NCBI RefSeq assembly: GCF_018156225.1
Contig: NZ_JAGTAR010000031.1
Span: 1-64,000 of the forward strand
Source of the DNA: Carboxylicivirga sediminis
Lineage (GTDB): Bacteria > Bacteroidota > Bacteroidia > Bacteroidales > Marinilabiliaceae
Length of the DNA: 64,000 nucleotides
Direction of reading: 5' to 3'
The notes under the pieces are model-generated. The model made no database searches. It had not been told where the DNA came from and saw only the letters and a list, made by a program, of their open reading frames with translations. Below, piece by piece: positions 43,713 to 53,319 of this stretch. Position 1 is the first letter of the stretch, and every line of letters starts with the position of its first letter. Made by a program: the position numbers and the translations under genes.

Positions 43713-44822
43713 TTACTTTTTATCTACACTTTGTAGTGCTCCGGTTGCGGGGTTGATGCGAATGCTCACATCAGCTTTTTCAAGCACATTGGCAGGCATG
43801 GATACCACCTGTCCATATTGCCCAAGATAAAGCTCCTGCTCTTTTACCAGCACATTTTTATCAATTACCTTAATTTTAACCTTGCCAGGCTTGCAGTAGA
43901 ACAGGCCGTTACGCACTTCCTGATTTTTATTACTGATCACCACATTATCCGGCAGGTCAGGGCTATCAATAGCTTCCAGCTCAATATACACCGGAGCGCC
44001 GCTCACATCCATTTTGTCAACGATACCATTAACCGCTGAAAAACGAAATAACACATCGTTATTGGCACTCATCTTATCAGGTATAATATCAAAGGACTTG
44101 GTAAAAATAAATGACTCAGTTTTGCCAATGAACAGCTCCATGTGCTCTTTTTCAAGTGCATTAAGCTCACGCACCATGACTTCGTATGATTGGCCGTCGG
44201 GAGGTAATTGCTCATAATCGCTGGCTAATATCTTAAACCTGCGCTTACGTATTTTATAAATATAATTGGCCGTTTCTTCGGCCATGGCAGCAGTTGATGT
44301 TTTAACCATTTGTTTTTCAATCATGCCCACCTCATTAAAATTAACATCCTTAAGCGATGGCACATATTCATTGGTAAACTCCTTCAGGTAATCATCAAGC
44401 ACCAGTGCATCAGTGTTGATCCCGGCCAATACACCTGATGGTGTCAGGTTCAGATAAGGTGCAGCATTATCACCTGAAAATGAAATGGCATACTGCTTTG
44501 CCGGGTCAGGTTTACCATATGTTTCGATATTAATGGATTTTATTTTCCACTCTTCTTTATCCTGTGTTACCACATCGCTGATGTTAAGCATTTTTTGAGA
44601 GTAACGATAAAAAGGCCCTACACGGCTGATAGTCTTTTCCACCTCAACATTAACACGTACAACAGTAACGGGCAGGCTATAAAGCAAGGCATCACTGGTG
44701 GCATTGGTCATAGTTGCCACATCCTGCACATTCACTTTTGATGGAATTGTCTGTTCAACAGCACACGAGGTAAGTGCCGCAACAATACCTATTGAAAGAA
44801 ATAATTTCTTCATCATTCTCAC
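43713..44822 (-). CDS. DUF4831 lipoprotein
   Basis: A 369 aa predicted lipoprotein. The signal peptide 'KKLFLSIGIVAALTSC' has a lipobox Cys at about residue 20. The mature protein has the DUF4831 pattern, with 'DALLYSLPVTVVRVNVEVEKT' and 'PYLNLTPSGVLAGINTDA', and a second half made of beta strands. The function of the family is unknown. It is probably read with pepD, which follows after 36 bases, from a promoter at 44928-44957. Confidence 0.8.
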   Translation of the reverse strand: MRMMKKLFLSIGIVAALTSCAVEQTIPSKVNVQDVATMTNATSDALLYSLPVTVVRVNVEVEKTISRVGPFYRYSQKMLNISDVVTQDKEEWKIKSINIETYGKPDPAKQYAISFSGDNAAPYLNLTPSGVLAGINTDALVLDDYLKEFTNEYVPSLKDVNFNEVGMIEKQMVKTSTAAMAEETANYIYKIRKRRFKILASDYEQLPPDGQSYEVMVRELNALEKEHMELFIGKTESFIFTKSFDIIPDKMSANNDVLFRFSAVNGIVDKMDVSGAPVYIELEAIDSPDLPDNVVISNKNQEVRNGLFYCKPGKVKIKVIDKNVLVKEQELYLGQYGQVVSMPANVLEKADVSIRINPATGALQSVDKK

Positions 44823-44927
44823 TATTTCTGATTAATAAAGGTCTTGAGAGCTACAATTTTCACACCAATAGCTTTCAAAACAATTATTTAATTGAACGTT
44901 ACTTTTACATTAAAAGTACAAGGACAT

Positions 44928-44957
44928 CAAAGGTAAACGAAAAAAATTAAAAGCCAA
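44928..44957 (-). promoter_or_regulatory. promoter of the DUF4831-pepD pair
   Basis: On the minus strand TTG (44955-44957) and TACCTTTG (44928-44935) are 19 bases apart, in agreement with the TTTG-N19-TAnnTTTG pattern except for the first T. This puts the transcript start about 100 bases before the DUF4831 start codon. Confidence 0.45.
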
Positions 44958-44965
44958 GATGATAA

Positions 44966-46474
44966 TTATCGCCTTAAAGACTGAAACGCAGCACCAATTT
45001 TTGAAATAATATCGGAAGCAACAATGGCTTCTTCGGCCATCTGCTGCAACAACAAATCGGCGGCCAGACCATGCAAATAAACTCCCAGACGGGCCGCCTC
45101 CAAAACGGAATAACCCTGCGCCAACAATGCCAGTAAAATACCAGTAAGTGCATCACCACTTCCGGCAGTTGCCATACCATAATTACCACTGGAGTTGAAA
45201 TAGCAATGCCCATCTACATTGATTACCGCTGTGAAGGCTCCTTTCAGCACTATTACCACTTGCATATCAATGGCAAACTGTTGGGCTTTCTGCAAACGCT
45301 CAAAAGCTGAATAACTTGGCCCGGCCAAACGGTCGAACTCACCAGGATGTGGCGTAATAATGGCATTATCCGGCATCAACTCCCACATCGACTCATCCTG
45401 CGATAGTATATTTAATGCATCGGCATCCATCACAATTGGTTTGCCATTAAGCGCCTGCAACAACTCTCTCATGGCAGTTATTGTATTAGGTTTTGTACCA
45501 ATACCCGGACCAACCCCAACCGCATCGAACCCATTTATATCAGGAAATTCAGATAGTAGAATATCCGATCGATCGATACTAGCCATTGCTTCAGGCACCG
45601 CTGTTTGTATAATTCCATACCCTAAACGGGGCACATGTGTTGTCAATAGCCCAACTCCTGCCTTCAGGCATGCTTTGGATGCCAGTACAGCTGCTCCCAT
45701 TTTGCCATAACTGCCAGCCAACAATAATGCATGCCCCATATCTCCTTTATGGCTAAACCTGCCTGGTTGCTTCAATAGCTGCCTGATTAACTGCCTGTCT
45801 GAATAACAATAGTCAGAACTGGTTTCTTTAATAATCTGAGGATGTAAGCCAATTTCTTCCACCACCCATTCACCAACAAAAGCTTCATTTTCGGCCAATA
45901 GAAACGCCAGTTTAGGAAATTGAAAGCTAATGGTGTAATCCGCCATAATAATAGCTTCCGGATCATTCCCCGCATTATCTTCACCAAACAAGCCTGAAGG
46001 TATATCGATGCTGACCACCTGTACATTGGTATTATTAATATAAGCAACCAGCTTTTGAGCCAAGCCTTCCAAAGGACGATTTAAACCAGAACCAAAAAGT
46101 CCGTCAATAATCGTATTTTCAGTACCAATGGCTGTCAACTGCTCCTCCGATTGCAAAGTGACGGTGCACTTTTTAATACGCTGCAGTCGTTGGTAGTTTA
46201 GCTGCGCATCCTGACTTAGCTTATCTTCACTGGTCAGCATAAATACTTCAACATCCCTACCATCCTGCAAGAGCATACGAGCCACAGCTAATGCATCTCC
46301 CCCATTATTTCCCGGACCTGCCAACACACTCACATCGCCGTGCGGGTACAATGCCGTAAAACGACGGTAAAAGGCCGAAGCTGCACGCTCCATTAAATCA
46401 ATGGAAGCAATTGGCTCATTTTGTATGGTGTATTGGTCGATGCTGGATACCTGGGCAACGGGAAATATCTTCAT
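44966..46474 (-). CDS. nnr: bifunctional NAD(P)H-hydrate epimerase / dehydratase
   Basis: A 502 aa repair enzyme for hydrated NAD(P)H. Residues 1 to about 215 form the epimerase domain (YjeF_N; 'GPGNNGGDALAVAR'). About 225-502 form the ADP- or ATP-dependent dehydratase (carbohydrate-kinase-like; 'KGDMGHALLLAGSYGKMGAA', 'VGPGIGT', 'TPHPGEFDRL' and the catalytic 'GSGDALTGIL'). The fusion is the normal bacterial form. It stands alone, with the DUF4831 promoter directly behind it. Confidence 0.95.
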   Translation of the reverse strand: MKIFPVAQVSSIDQYTIQNEPIASIDLMERAASAFYRRFTALYPHGDVSVLAGPGNNGGDALAVARMLLQDGRDVEVFMLTSEDKLSQDAQLNYQRLQRIKKCTVTLQSEEQLTAIGTENTIIDGLFGSGLNRPLEGLAQKLVAYINNTNVQVVSIDIPSGLFGEDNAGNDPEAIIMADYTISFQFPKLAFLLAENEAFVGEWVVEEIGLHPQIIKETSSDYCYSDRQLIRQLLKQPGRFSHKGDMGHALLLAGSYGKMGAAVLASKACLKAGVGLLTTHVPRLGYGIIQTAVPEAMASIDRSDILLSEFPDINGFDAVGVGPGIGTKPNTITAMRELLQALNGKPIVMDADALNILSQDESMWELMPDNAIITPHPGEFDRLAGPSYSAFERLQKAQQFAIDMQVVIVLKGAFTAVINVDGHCYFNSSGNYGMATAGSGDALTGILLALLAQGYSVLEAARLGVYLHGLAADLLLQQMAEEAIVASDIISKIGAAFQSLRR

Positions 46475-46680
46475 AATCTAAACTACTAAAAGTGGGTGTT
46501 ATCAAATTTACAAATATTTACGAGAACCCTATAACTCAACAATAGTCCGTGCGCAAGAGGAACCACAATTACGATACCTTGGCGCACTCTATCGGCAACA
46601 AATTAAATTATTATTGATGACGTACGTAACTAACCATCATAACCTTACATAAAGACTGCTGCAAAGCATGACACTTACGA

Positions 46681-46711
46681 TTTGTAAGTGCTGCAAAAAA
46701 ATATATATTTG
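46681..46711 (+). promoter_or_regulatory. promoter of the POT transporter gene
   Basis: TTTG (46681-46684), 19 bases, then TATATTTG (46704-46711): a full match to the Bacteroidota consensus. It lies 40 bases before the start codon at 46752. Confidence 0.68.
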
Positions 46712-46751
46712 CTTCGCTTTGATTTAACAACTAATTATAAATTAAATAGAT

Positions 46752-48272
46752 ATGTTTAAAGGACATCCTAAAGGACTCATTCCTGCCGCACTAGCAAATA
46801 TGGGAGAACGTTTCGGCTTCTATACCATGATGGCGATATTAGTGCTATTTATTCAGGCTAAGTTCGGTTTGAACGAGCAAATTTCTGGTACTATTTACGC
46901 CACTTTTTATTCTTCAATTTACTTCCTCGCCATTGTAGGTGGTATAATTGCTGACAAAACCAAAAATTACAAACGCACCATTCTTGCAGGTTTATTAATG
47001 ATGGCTGTTGGCTATTTTCTGATGGCAATTCCTTCAAATACCCCGGTGGCCAGTGTTCCGTTTTCACTAACCTTAACTTGCTTAGCTCTTTTTGTTATCG
47101 CTTTCGGTAATGGTTTGTTTAAGGGTAATCTTCAGGCTCTTGTTGGACAGATGTATGATAACGAAGAATATGGAAAGATGAGAGATTCAGGCTTTTCAAT
47201 TTTCTACGCTTTTATTAACATCGGCGCCATCTTTGCTCCAATGATTGCTCCTGCCGTTAGAAGCTGGTGGCTTGGTCGTTCAGGATTCACTTACAATGCT
47301 ACACTTCCTGAATTGTGTCACCAACACTTGAATGGAACAATCAGCGAATCTGCTACTCAAAGATTTCATGAAGTTGCCAATTCAGTAAGCTCAACTCCTA
47401 TTACAGATTATACTGCATTTTGCAATGAATACCTTAACGTATTTAATGAAGGTTTCCATTATGCATTTGGTGTAGCAATTTTTGCAATGCTTATTTCACT
47501 AGTAATTTACCTTAAGAATAAAAACAACTTCCCGAATCCAGCACTTCAAGCTAAGTCTACTGATGGAGGCTATGATACAAAGATGGCTGAAATGGATGCT
47601 AAAGAGGTTAAGCAGCGCATCTACGCTCTTCTTGCGGTATTTGGGGTAGTTATTTTCTTCTGGTTCTCATTCCACCAGAATGGTTTAACTCTTACATTCT
47701 TTGCAAGAGATTACACACACCTAAGTCTATTAGGTTACGAAATATCTGTAGAGTTCTTCCAGTCTATGAACCCATTCTTCGTTGTATTCCTTACTCCTGT
47801 TGTGGTAGGTATTTTTGGATTCCTTAGAAAAAAAGGCATAGAACCGTCAACTCCAAAAAAGATTGCAATTGGTATGTTTATTACTGCTCTTGCATTCGTT
47901 TTAATGGCTGTAAGTTCTCTAAACCTTCCAATGCTTAACGAAGTTAAGGAAATGGGTGGACTACCTGAATCTATGAAAGTTTCTGCCTGGTTGCTTGTTA
48001 TCACTTATTTAATTCTAACAATTGCCGAGTTATTCATTAGTCCTCTTGGAATCTCTTTCGTATCGAAGGTAGCTCCTCCTAAATACCAAGGACTGATGCA
48101 AGGATTGTGGCTTGGTGCAACCGGTCTAGGTAACCAGCTATTATTAATTGGTGGATTACTATATGCAGGTGTACCTTTATGGATTACATGGACTGTATTT
48201 GTAATTGCATGTGTTCTTTCAATGCTCACCATGCTATTTATGCTGAAATGGTTAGAAAGAGTTTCGAAGTAA
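46752..48272 (+). CDS. POT-family peptide transporter
   Basis: A 506 aa proton-coupled oligopeptide transporter of the PTR2 family with about 12-14 helices. The N-terminal signature reads 'NMGERFGFYTMMAI' (residues 16-29), so the first Glu of the usual ExxER motif is Asn16 while Glu19 and Arg20 are kept. A large insert between helices 5 and 6 ('ATLPELCHQHLNGT' and following, about residues 180-235) is not found in the E. coli members. Later motifs such as 'FFWFSFHQNG' support the family. It is a single gene with a good promoter and a strong bidirectional terminator. Confidence 0.9.
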   Translation: MFKGHPKGLIPAALANMGERFGFYTMMAILVLFIQAKFGLNEQISGTIYATFYSSIYFLAIVGGIIADKTKNYKRTILAGLLMMAVGYFLMAIPSNTPVASVPFSLTLTCLALFVIAFGNGLFKGNLQALVGQMYDNEEYGKMRDSGFSIFYAFINIGAIFAPMIAPAVRSWWLGRSGFTYNATLPELCHQHLNGTISESATQRFHEVANSVSSTPITDYTAFCNEYLNVFNEGFHYAFGVAIFAMLISLVIYLKNKNNFPNPALQAKSTDGGYDTKMAEMDAKEVKQRIYALLAVFGVVIFFWFSFHQNGLTLTFFARDYTHLSLLGYEISVEFFQSMNPFFVVFLTPVVVGIFGFLRKKGIEPSTPKKIAIGMFITALAFVLMAVSSLNLPMLNEVKEMGGLPESMKVSAWLLVITYLILTIAELFISPLGISFVSKVAPPKYQGLMQGLWLGATGLGNQLLLIGGLLYAGVPLWITWTVFVIACVLSMLTMLFMLKWLERVSK

Positions 48273-48292
48273 TCTGAACTTGAATATATAAT

Positions 48293-48320
48293 AAAAAAGA
48301 GGCCAATTGGCCTCTTTTTT
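48293..48320. terminator. bidirectional terminator between POT and universal stress protein genes
   Basis: AAAAAAGAGGCC (48293-48304) and GGCCTCTTTTTT (48309-48320) form a perfect 12-bp stem with a 4-base loop, with A- and T-tracts on both sides. It serves both convergent genes and touches the stop codon of the minus-strand gene. Confidence 0.85.
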
Positions 48321-49141
48321 TATGCCTCGTCATGAAGGATTAACATGGGATGTTCAGGATGCAATACCATCTTCTTAGTAACACTTGGATGGAATAAACG
48401 CTCAAAAAATGATTCATTATGACGCACAAGTGTAACAATATCAGCATCATTATCATCCATAAACTTCAGGATGCCATTACTTACATCTTCGCCCTCAATG
48501 AAGTTAAATGACAAATTAAGCCCCTCGAAGTGCGATGCAATTTTATTTTCTGCCTCCAGGCGATTAACGTAATCATCTTCCATCACATTTACAAACATCA
48601 AATCAGCATGGAAATGATGTGATAAATCGCGCAATGGTTCAACTACTTCATCCACTTTCAGATCTTTCAAATCTGTAGCGAATACAATTTTATCAGGCTT
48701 TTTAAACTTGGCATGCTTAGGCACAACCAAAATGGCGGCATTAATGTTCTTCACCACTTCATAAGCATTACTGCCTAAGAGGAAGTTCTCCAGAGCTGTT
48801 TCTCCCCTGCAGCCCATCACAATCAACTCTGGTTTAAATTCTGTAATTTCATTCTGGACAACATCTAACAGTGAACCAAAGCGAGAGGCTAATTCCACCC
48901 GGGCATTTGGAAAACGTCGATGTAAAAGGGACAGTTCATTCTTCAGGCCTTTAAGGCTTTCTTCAGCCAATTCCTCCTTTACCTGCATGATATACGGACT
49001 ACCGCTAAACTCGAGATCGTAGGCATTAAGAAGATCAAAATACACCTTCTCATTTTCAAACATCTTAAGCGCATACATGGCAGCATTCCTGGCAGTGTCA
49101 GAAAAATCGGTCAGTAACAAAATCCGTTTCATAACACACAA
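48320..49141 (-). CDS. universal stress protein, tandem UspA domains
   Basis: A 273 aa cytosolic protein of two UspA units (about residues 4-145 and 150-273). The first unit keeps the ATP-binding pattern G-x2-G-x9-G-S/N ('GCRGETALENFLLGSN'), the second does not. It starts 'KRILLLTDFSDTARNAAMYA', typical of the family. Members bind ATP or AMP and are made under stress; a specific role cannot be given. The Met three codons on may be the true start. Confidence 0.9.
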   Translation of the reverse strand: MCVMKRILLLTDFSDTARNAAMYALKMFENEKVYFDLLNAYDLEFSGSPYIMQVKEELAEESLKGLKNELSLLHRRFPNARVELASRFGSLLDVVQNEITEFKPELIVMGCRGETALENFLLGSNAYEVVKNINAAILVVPKHAKFKKPDKIVFATDLKDLKVDEVVEPLRDLSHHFHADLMFVNVMEDDYVNRLEAENKIASHFEGLNLSFNFIEGEDVSNGILKFMDDNDADIVTLVRHNESFFERLFHPSVTKKMVLHPEHPMLILHDEA

Positions 49142-49406
49142 TTTAAACGATAAGGTAAGCTACATGCGGCACCGGCACTTGCTGCCGTAGGAAAACTCAT
49201 TACCGAACCTTTTCGGAAAAGCAACTTGTGCTGTCGAATATGAAATACATTAGCTCAACACAATAAGAAACCACGCTATAATAGTATACGAGAAATATAA
49301 AAAGATAGTTCAGCTTTTAATCAAAGCAAACCATTGTTTAGTCAACAATTTTAGTGCGTTAATCAACAATAGGAAACCTAAAGACAAGAATCATGTAATA
49401 AAATAG

Positions 49407-49766
49407 TTATGCCTGATAAGCATTGACACGCCTCAGAATAAAGCGCCCTTCAAGGTTTTGATCATCCACACTATGCCCTTCAATCTTATGAGGATTTGTC
49501 AGCTCTGCAATACGATCGTCCAAACAATATTCAATGGCAAACGGTGCTTCAATGATTTCATATGACTGCCCCCGCAGCATCAGCCTGTCTTCAATTACCT
49601 CTCCCTCTACACGGATAGCAATAAGAAAAGAACCCTCCTCATAAATATACTCGCGGTACACCAGGGTACCAGTTATCTGTTCACCATTTTGCTTCAAAAT
49701 GGCATAACCCATATCAAACCCTGCCTCAAACTGCTCAAAAAAATGCCACTGACCGGTTAAATTCAT
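49407..49766 (-). CDS. hypothetical protein, 119 aa
   Basis: I do not recognise a named family. The protein is small, acidic and beta-strand-rich. It opens with 'LTGQWHFFEQFEAGFDMGYAILKQNGEQITGTLVYREY', which resembles the first strands of lipocalin-like or small stress-related barrels, and ends with 'LEGRFILRR'. There is no signal peptide or membrane segment. It stands alone behind the V-type ATPase operon and its terminator. Confidence 0.7.
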   Translation of the reverse strand: MNLTGQWHFFEQFEAGFDMGYAILKQNGEQITGTLVYREYIYEEGSFLIAIRVEGEVIEDRLMLRGQSYEIIEAPFAIEYCLDDRIAELTNPHKIEGHSVDDQNLEGRFILRRVNAYQA

Positions 49767-49836
49767 GTAGTTAGTTTCTAGTCGGATGGCTAAAGTCAGT
49801 GTAGTATCAATGACTTAAACCCCATTCGTTTCAAAT

Positions 49837-49869
49837 AAAAAAGAGCTGGCAAAGATAGCCAACTCTTTT
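49837..49869 (-). terminator. terminator of the V/A-type ATPase operon
   Basis: AAAAGAG-C-TGGC (49839-49850) and GCCA-A-CTCTTTT (49858-49869) form an 11-bp stem with one mismatch and a 7-base loop. A T-run follows on the minus strand. It lies 35 bases after the K-subunit stop. Confidence 0.65.
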
Positions 49870-49904
49870 AAATATTATTCTGTCATTCTTAACAGAAGCA
49901 AGCA

Positions 49905-50366
49905 TTATGCACTTGGAATAGCTCCCATACCAAATACCATTGCCAAAAGAGCTACTGTTTCAATAACACCCATTGCAGCAATGTACATACCTGCACCTTG
50001 CTTATCATCTACTGCCAGGTTAGAACAAGCGGCAGCACCTGCACGGCCCTGCATAATAGCCGATGCAGCAATGGCAATACCTACAAACAAGGCAAAAACC
50101 ATCTGGTTCATATAGCTATCAGGATTCAGATTAGCACCAATCAATGCATTCATGAAGATCATACCATAGATCACCTGACTTAAAGGCATGCCTACCATGG
50201 CCAGTGCCAGCGCAGGTAACTTCTTTTTGTCTTTAATGGATTGCTTCCATAGTCCCATAGCACCCATAGCTGCAATTCCTGTTCCTATTGCTGAACCAAC
50301 TCCAGCGATTCCTAAAGCGATAGCGTGTCCGCCAAAACCGTTTACTACTGTTGTTAATAATGTCAT
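49905..50366 (-). CDS. V/A-type ATPase membrane ring subunit K
   Basis: A 153 aa proteolipid with four transmembrane helices, a duplicated hairpin. The ion-carrying Glu136 is in 'GVIETVALL'. The residues S63, Q64 and Y67 ('MPLSQVIYG') and Q106 ('IMQGRAG') lie where T64, Q65, Y68 and Q110 of the Na+-binding NtpK of Enterococcus hirae lie. So the set looks like that of a Na+-binding ring rather than a proton ring. This is by-eye alignment. The first hairpin carries no acidic residue in the membrane. Last gene of the operon. Confidence 0.9.
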   Translation of the reverse strand: MTLLTTVVNGFGGHAIALGIAGVGSAIGTGIAAMGAMGLWKQSIKDKKKLPALALAMVGMPLSQVIYGMIFMNALIGANLNPDSYMNQMVFALFVGIAIAASAIMQGRAGAAACSNLAVDDKQGAGMYIAAMGVIETVALLAMVFGMGAIPSA

Positions 50367-50391
50367 TGTATATAATTTTATTAGATTTTAC

Positions 50392-52209
50392 TTACTTTTT
50401 TATTTTAAATGGATTGTATTCACTGCCTGAGAATTCTACACTCGCGTGTCCGGCATATTCCAGCATATTCAAACGGACACCATGTACCAACACAGCCATT
50501 GCTGCCAATGTCATATTTAAAGCATGTCCCAATATTAGTACCAATACGGCACCTACTCCGGAAGCAATAGTGGTGATACCTTCGCCGATGGCCATGTCGT
50601 TAAAACTACTTGCCATCAACACCGTTGACAAACCTACTGCGTATAAACGAATGTATGAAATTACATCAGAAAAACCGTTAATGACGTTCAAAGGCAAATT
50701 ACCCAAAGATGATAATATGCCTTTTACTATTGGCTGGCTCGGACTGGAGAACAGCGCAACTAATACACCTCCCCCAATAAATAACCATGGCATAAATTCA
50801 GGTGCCTCTATACCTAGCACCATTTTATTTACCAAGAAGTAGAGCCCCCATACAATGGCCACCCAACCTAGCTGGGCAATTACCAATATAGAGTTGATGT
50901 ATTTCCACCCCTTTTGGATATGACCAATGGTTAAGTGTACAGCCCCAATCAGGAACATAAACTGCTGAATCCGGAGGTTATCTCCACCAAAACTAGCCAA
51001 CTGCTCAACCTGCAATTGCTTTAAGAACGGAATATTAGCAAGGGTTTCAGCCCCAAAATATGTTCCGGTAAGCACTCCCCATATCATAACCGATACAGAC
51101 AGAGTGTAAAACAAGCCAAACTCAATCTTTTTAACAAAGCCTGATTTCCAGTGAGCCAAAAGGGTCAATACAAAAAAGATGATACCATAGCCAGCATCTC
51201 CAACCAATATACCTGTAAAGAAGGTGAAGAAAATCAGAAATACATGTGATACATCAATCTCATCATAACCAGGCACTAAGCCCATAAAGTTCATAACCGG
51301 CTTAATCTTATCGGTCCACTTTGGATTCTTAAGCAAAGTAGGTACCAGATCAAACTCATCATGACGAGGATCGCTCACCATATAACCCCAGCCGTTTTCA
51401 TCAGCTGCATCGGTCACAGCGTTAACCTTATCAACGGGCACATATCCTTCCCAGCAACGCACTTTACCATGGAAAGCTACCCCTCCATATTGAACGGTAC
51501 GCACTTTTAATCGGCAGTTACGTTCCTCCAAAGCATCTATTAATAAATCCTTTTGAGTTGCTAACTGCAACAAGAGTTGCTGGCCAGTTGCCAGTTCCTC
51601 TGTATTCTTTGCAAATGCCTCGTCAACTTCCTGCTTTGATACACCAGGGAATTCTATTTGATGATAGTTTAAAGTAGCTTCCTTGTCTTCAGCAATAAGC
51701 ACTACCTGACAGAGCCCTTTTGCCTGCCCAACGACTTGTACACTTGCCTTAGCCTGAACACTTTTCACATCCCTTTCAGGCACCTCATACAATTTCAGGT
51801 AAATACCTTTACTGTTGATGGATTGAATATCATCCAGTGAGATATTTCCCCAACTACTATACCACTGTTGTACTTGCGAAAGTTCAGCAATCTGCTTTTG
51901 AAGTTCTCTATTAGCCCGATTAGTTTCCAGCACTTTCTCCAATAAGGCAATCTCACCTCTTTCTTCTTTGGCATAATCAATTATCCCAACCGAATCAGAA
52001 GGTTCTGCGCCTTCATATTCATCCAGCACCTCAATGGCCTTCTCCAGTTGCTCGATGCGTTTGTTTAATCGTTCAATCGAGTCATCTTTTGCTGGTTGAA
52101 ACGGAGAAATATGCATCAAACCTAATTTGCCCAAAACCGTTAAGTCGTCATCCATATCATTGGTTGGATGGGCCATAAAGAGCAATAGTTTTTTCATTTT
52201 TGTAATCAT
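50392..52209 (-). CDS. V/A-type ATPase subunit I
   Basis: A 605 aa stator and half-channel subunit (the equivalent of subunit a). A cytoplasmic N-terminal part with coiled coils (about residues 40-110 and 195-235) is followed by seven to eight transmembrane helices from about residue 310. The start reads 'KMKKLLLFMAHPTNDM'; the second Met three codons on is also possible. The membrane part has 'HVFLIFFTFFTGILVGDAGYG' and 'SYIRLYAVGLSTVLMASSFN' with the functional Arg near the ring. It overlaps the D gene by 4 bases. Confidence 0.92.
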   Translation of the reverse strand: MITKMKKLLLFMAHPTNDMDDDLTVLGKLGLMHISPFQPAKDDSIERLNKRIEQLEKAIEVLDEYEGAEPSDSVGIIDYAKEERGEIALLEKVLETNRANRELQKQIAELSQVQQWYSSWGNISLDDIQSINSKGIYLKLYEVPERDVKSVQAKASVQVVGQAKGLCQVVLIAEDKEATLNYHQIEFPGVSKQEVDEAFAKNTEELATGQQLLLQLATQKDLLIDALEERNCRLKVRTVQYGGVAFHGKVRCWEGYVPVDKVNAVTDAADENGWGYMVSDPRHDEFDLVPTLLKNPKWTDKIKPVMNFMGLVPGYDEIDVSHVFLIFFTFFTGILVGDAGYGIIFFVLTLLAHWKSGFVKKIEFGLFYTLSVSVMIWGVLTGTYFGAETLANIPFLKQLQVEQLASFGGDNLRIQQFMFLIGAVHLTIGHIQKGWKYINSILVIAQLGWVAIVWGLYFLVNKMVLGIEAPEFMPWLFIGGGVLVALFSSPSQPIVKGILSSLGNLPLNVINGFSDVISYIRLYAVGLSTVLMASSFNDMAIGEGITTIASGVGAVLVLILGHALNMTLAAMAVLVHGVRLNMLEYAGHASVEFSGSEYNPFKIKK

Positions 52210-52814
52210 ACCATCACTCCTTCCTTTTGACTGGTTTTAACAACTTTAGCTGTAGCAATTGTCAGGCGCTCATCATCCTGCAGCTTCTGACCAATTTTTC
52301 TAATCGCTGTTTTTGCATTAGGTATGCGGCGATTTTCAAACAGTTTGATACGGGCACGCACATCAAGCAGTTCCTCTTCAAGTAAATGAATCTGCTTTTG
52401 CAGACAATCAATTTCAGCCATCAGCTGTAATTGCTCTTTCATTAACTCAATAGCATCGTCCACCCAAAGCGGTGTATCAGCATGAATGGGAGCTACATTA
52501 AAGTCCACACCTTCATATTGATCAACCCGCACTCCAGCCACATCAATATGCTTCGTAAGTACCTTGTTAACCGATATAAATGACGTAATATCAACGTGAG
52601 AATCACTCATCACAGCTACCCATGGATCAGCATGCCTGTTATTCCGCTCTATCACCTGACGAATTTCCTCAATTCTTTCAGCAATTGTGTTGATAGTAGA
52701 CATCAAGGACTTCTCCATGGCTTCGAACAAAGGCAGCATGCGTAACGACACCTTCAGAATTTTTTTCTGACGGGCTCGCTCTGTTTTAGTATATTTTATT
52801 TTTACTCCTGCCAT
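52206..52814 (-). CDS. V/A-type ATPase subunit D
   Basis: A 202 aa central-shaft subunit. The N-terminal helix starts 'KIKYTKTERARQKKILKVSLRMLPLFE', and a long antiparallel C-terminal helix ends with 'RIPNAKTAIRKIGQKLQDDER'. This matches the coiled-coil layout of subunit D. It couples ATP hydrolysis or synthesis in the A/B head to rotation of the K ring. Its ends overlap both neighbours, DUF2764 by 1 base and I by 4 bases. Confidence 0.9.
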   Translation of the reverse strand: MAGVKIKYTKTERARQKKILKVSLRMLPLFEAMEKSLMSTINTIAERIEEIRQVIERNNRHADPWVAVMSDSHVDITSFISVNKVLTKHIDVAGVRVDQYEGVDFNVAPIHADTPLWVDDAIELMKEQLQLMAEIDCLQKQIHLLEEELLDVRARIKLFENRRIPNAKTAIRKIGQKLQDDERLTIATAKVVKTSQKEGVMV

Positions 52815-53317
52815 TATTCCTCCTTCTTTTTAGGCGGGTTAACGACTGATGCCAACACCTGTGAACCGCGCTCTTTATCAAAGGAATTCAGCCGGTTTAA
52901 TATCTGCAATCGCAGTTTATAAACCATTACCTCCGTTAAAGTAAATGATTCGCCAGCCTGGATGGAATCAAGTTCTTCCCATTGCCATCGCATAATCTGC
53001 TTTTCGCGCTCTAATGGATTGGCATGCACCACAGTTACCGGGAGTCGCATTAAATTAGGGGTGCGTTTCTGAGCCTTTGCCTCTCTGAGTTCAGCCATGT
53101 CTTCTTTCATATCATCCAACATCACTGCAATACTCTTCAAACTCACCTTCCCTTCCGAATCGGTTGCCTGATAAATATCAACCGGTTCGAGTTTCTTAAA
53201 GTGCTTTGCCGACAGTTGATTTCTGGCATCTTCGGTAAACTCATCCATGGTGATGGGTGGTGCCTGGCCAAATTTCAACGAGGGCAAACTACACATTAAA
53301 TAAACCAAGTTCGACAT
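52814..53317 (-). CDS. DUF2764 protein of the V/A-type ATPase operon
   Basis: A 167 aa protein with the N-terminal DUF2764 signature 'VYLMCSLPSLKFGQAPPIT' and a mainly helical rest with 'REKQIMRWQWEELDSIQ'. The family occurs only with bacterial V/A-type ATPases, where a normal subunit C gene is missing. It may be a reduced subunit C (the shaft-to-ring link), which is inference. In most Bacteroidota it lies between E and A; here it lies between E and D, 2 bases after E. Confidence 0.82.
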   Translation of the reverse strand: MSNLVYLMCSLPSLKFGQAPPITMDEFTEDARNQLSAKHFKKLEPVDIYQATDSEGKVSLKSIAVMLDDMKEDMAELREAKAQKRTPNLMRLPVTVVHANPLEREKQIMRWQWEELDSIQAGESFTLTEVMVYKLRLQILNRLNSFDKERGSQVLASVVNPPKKKEE

Positions 53318-53319
53318 GT

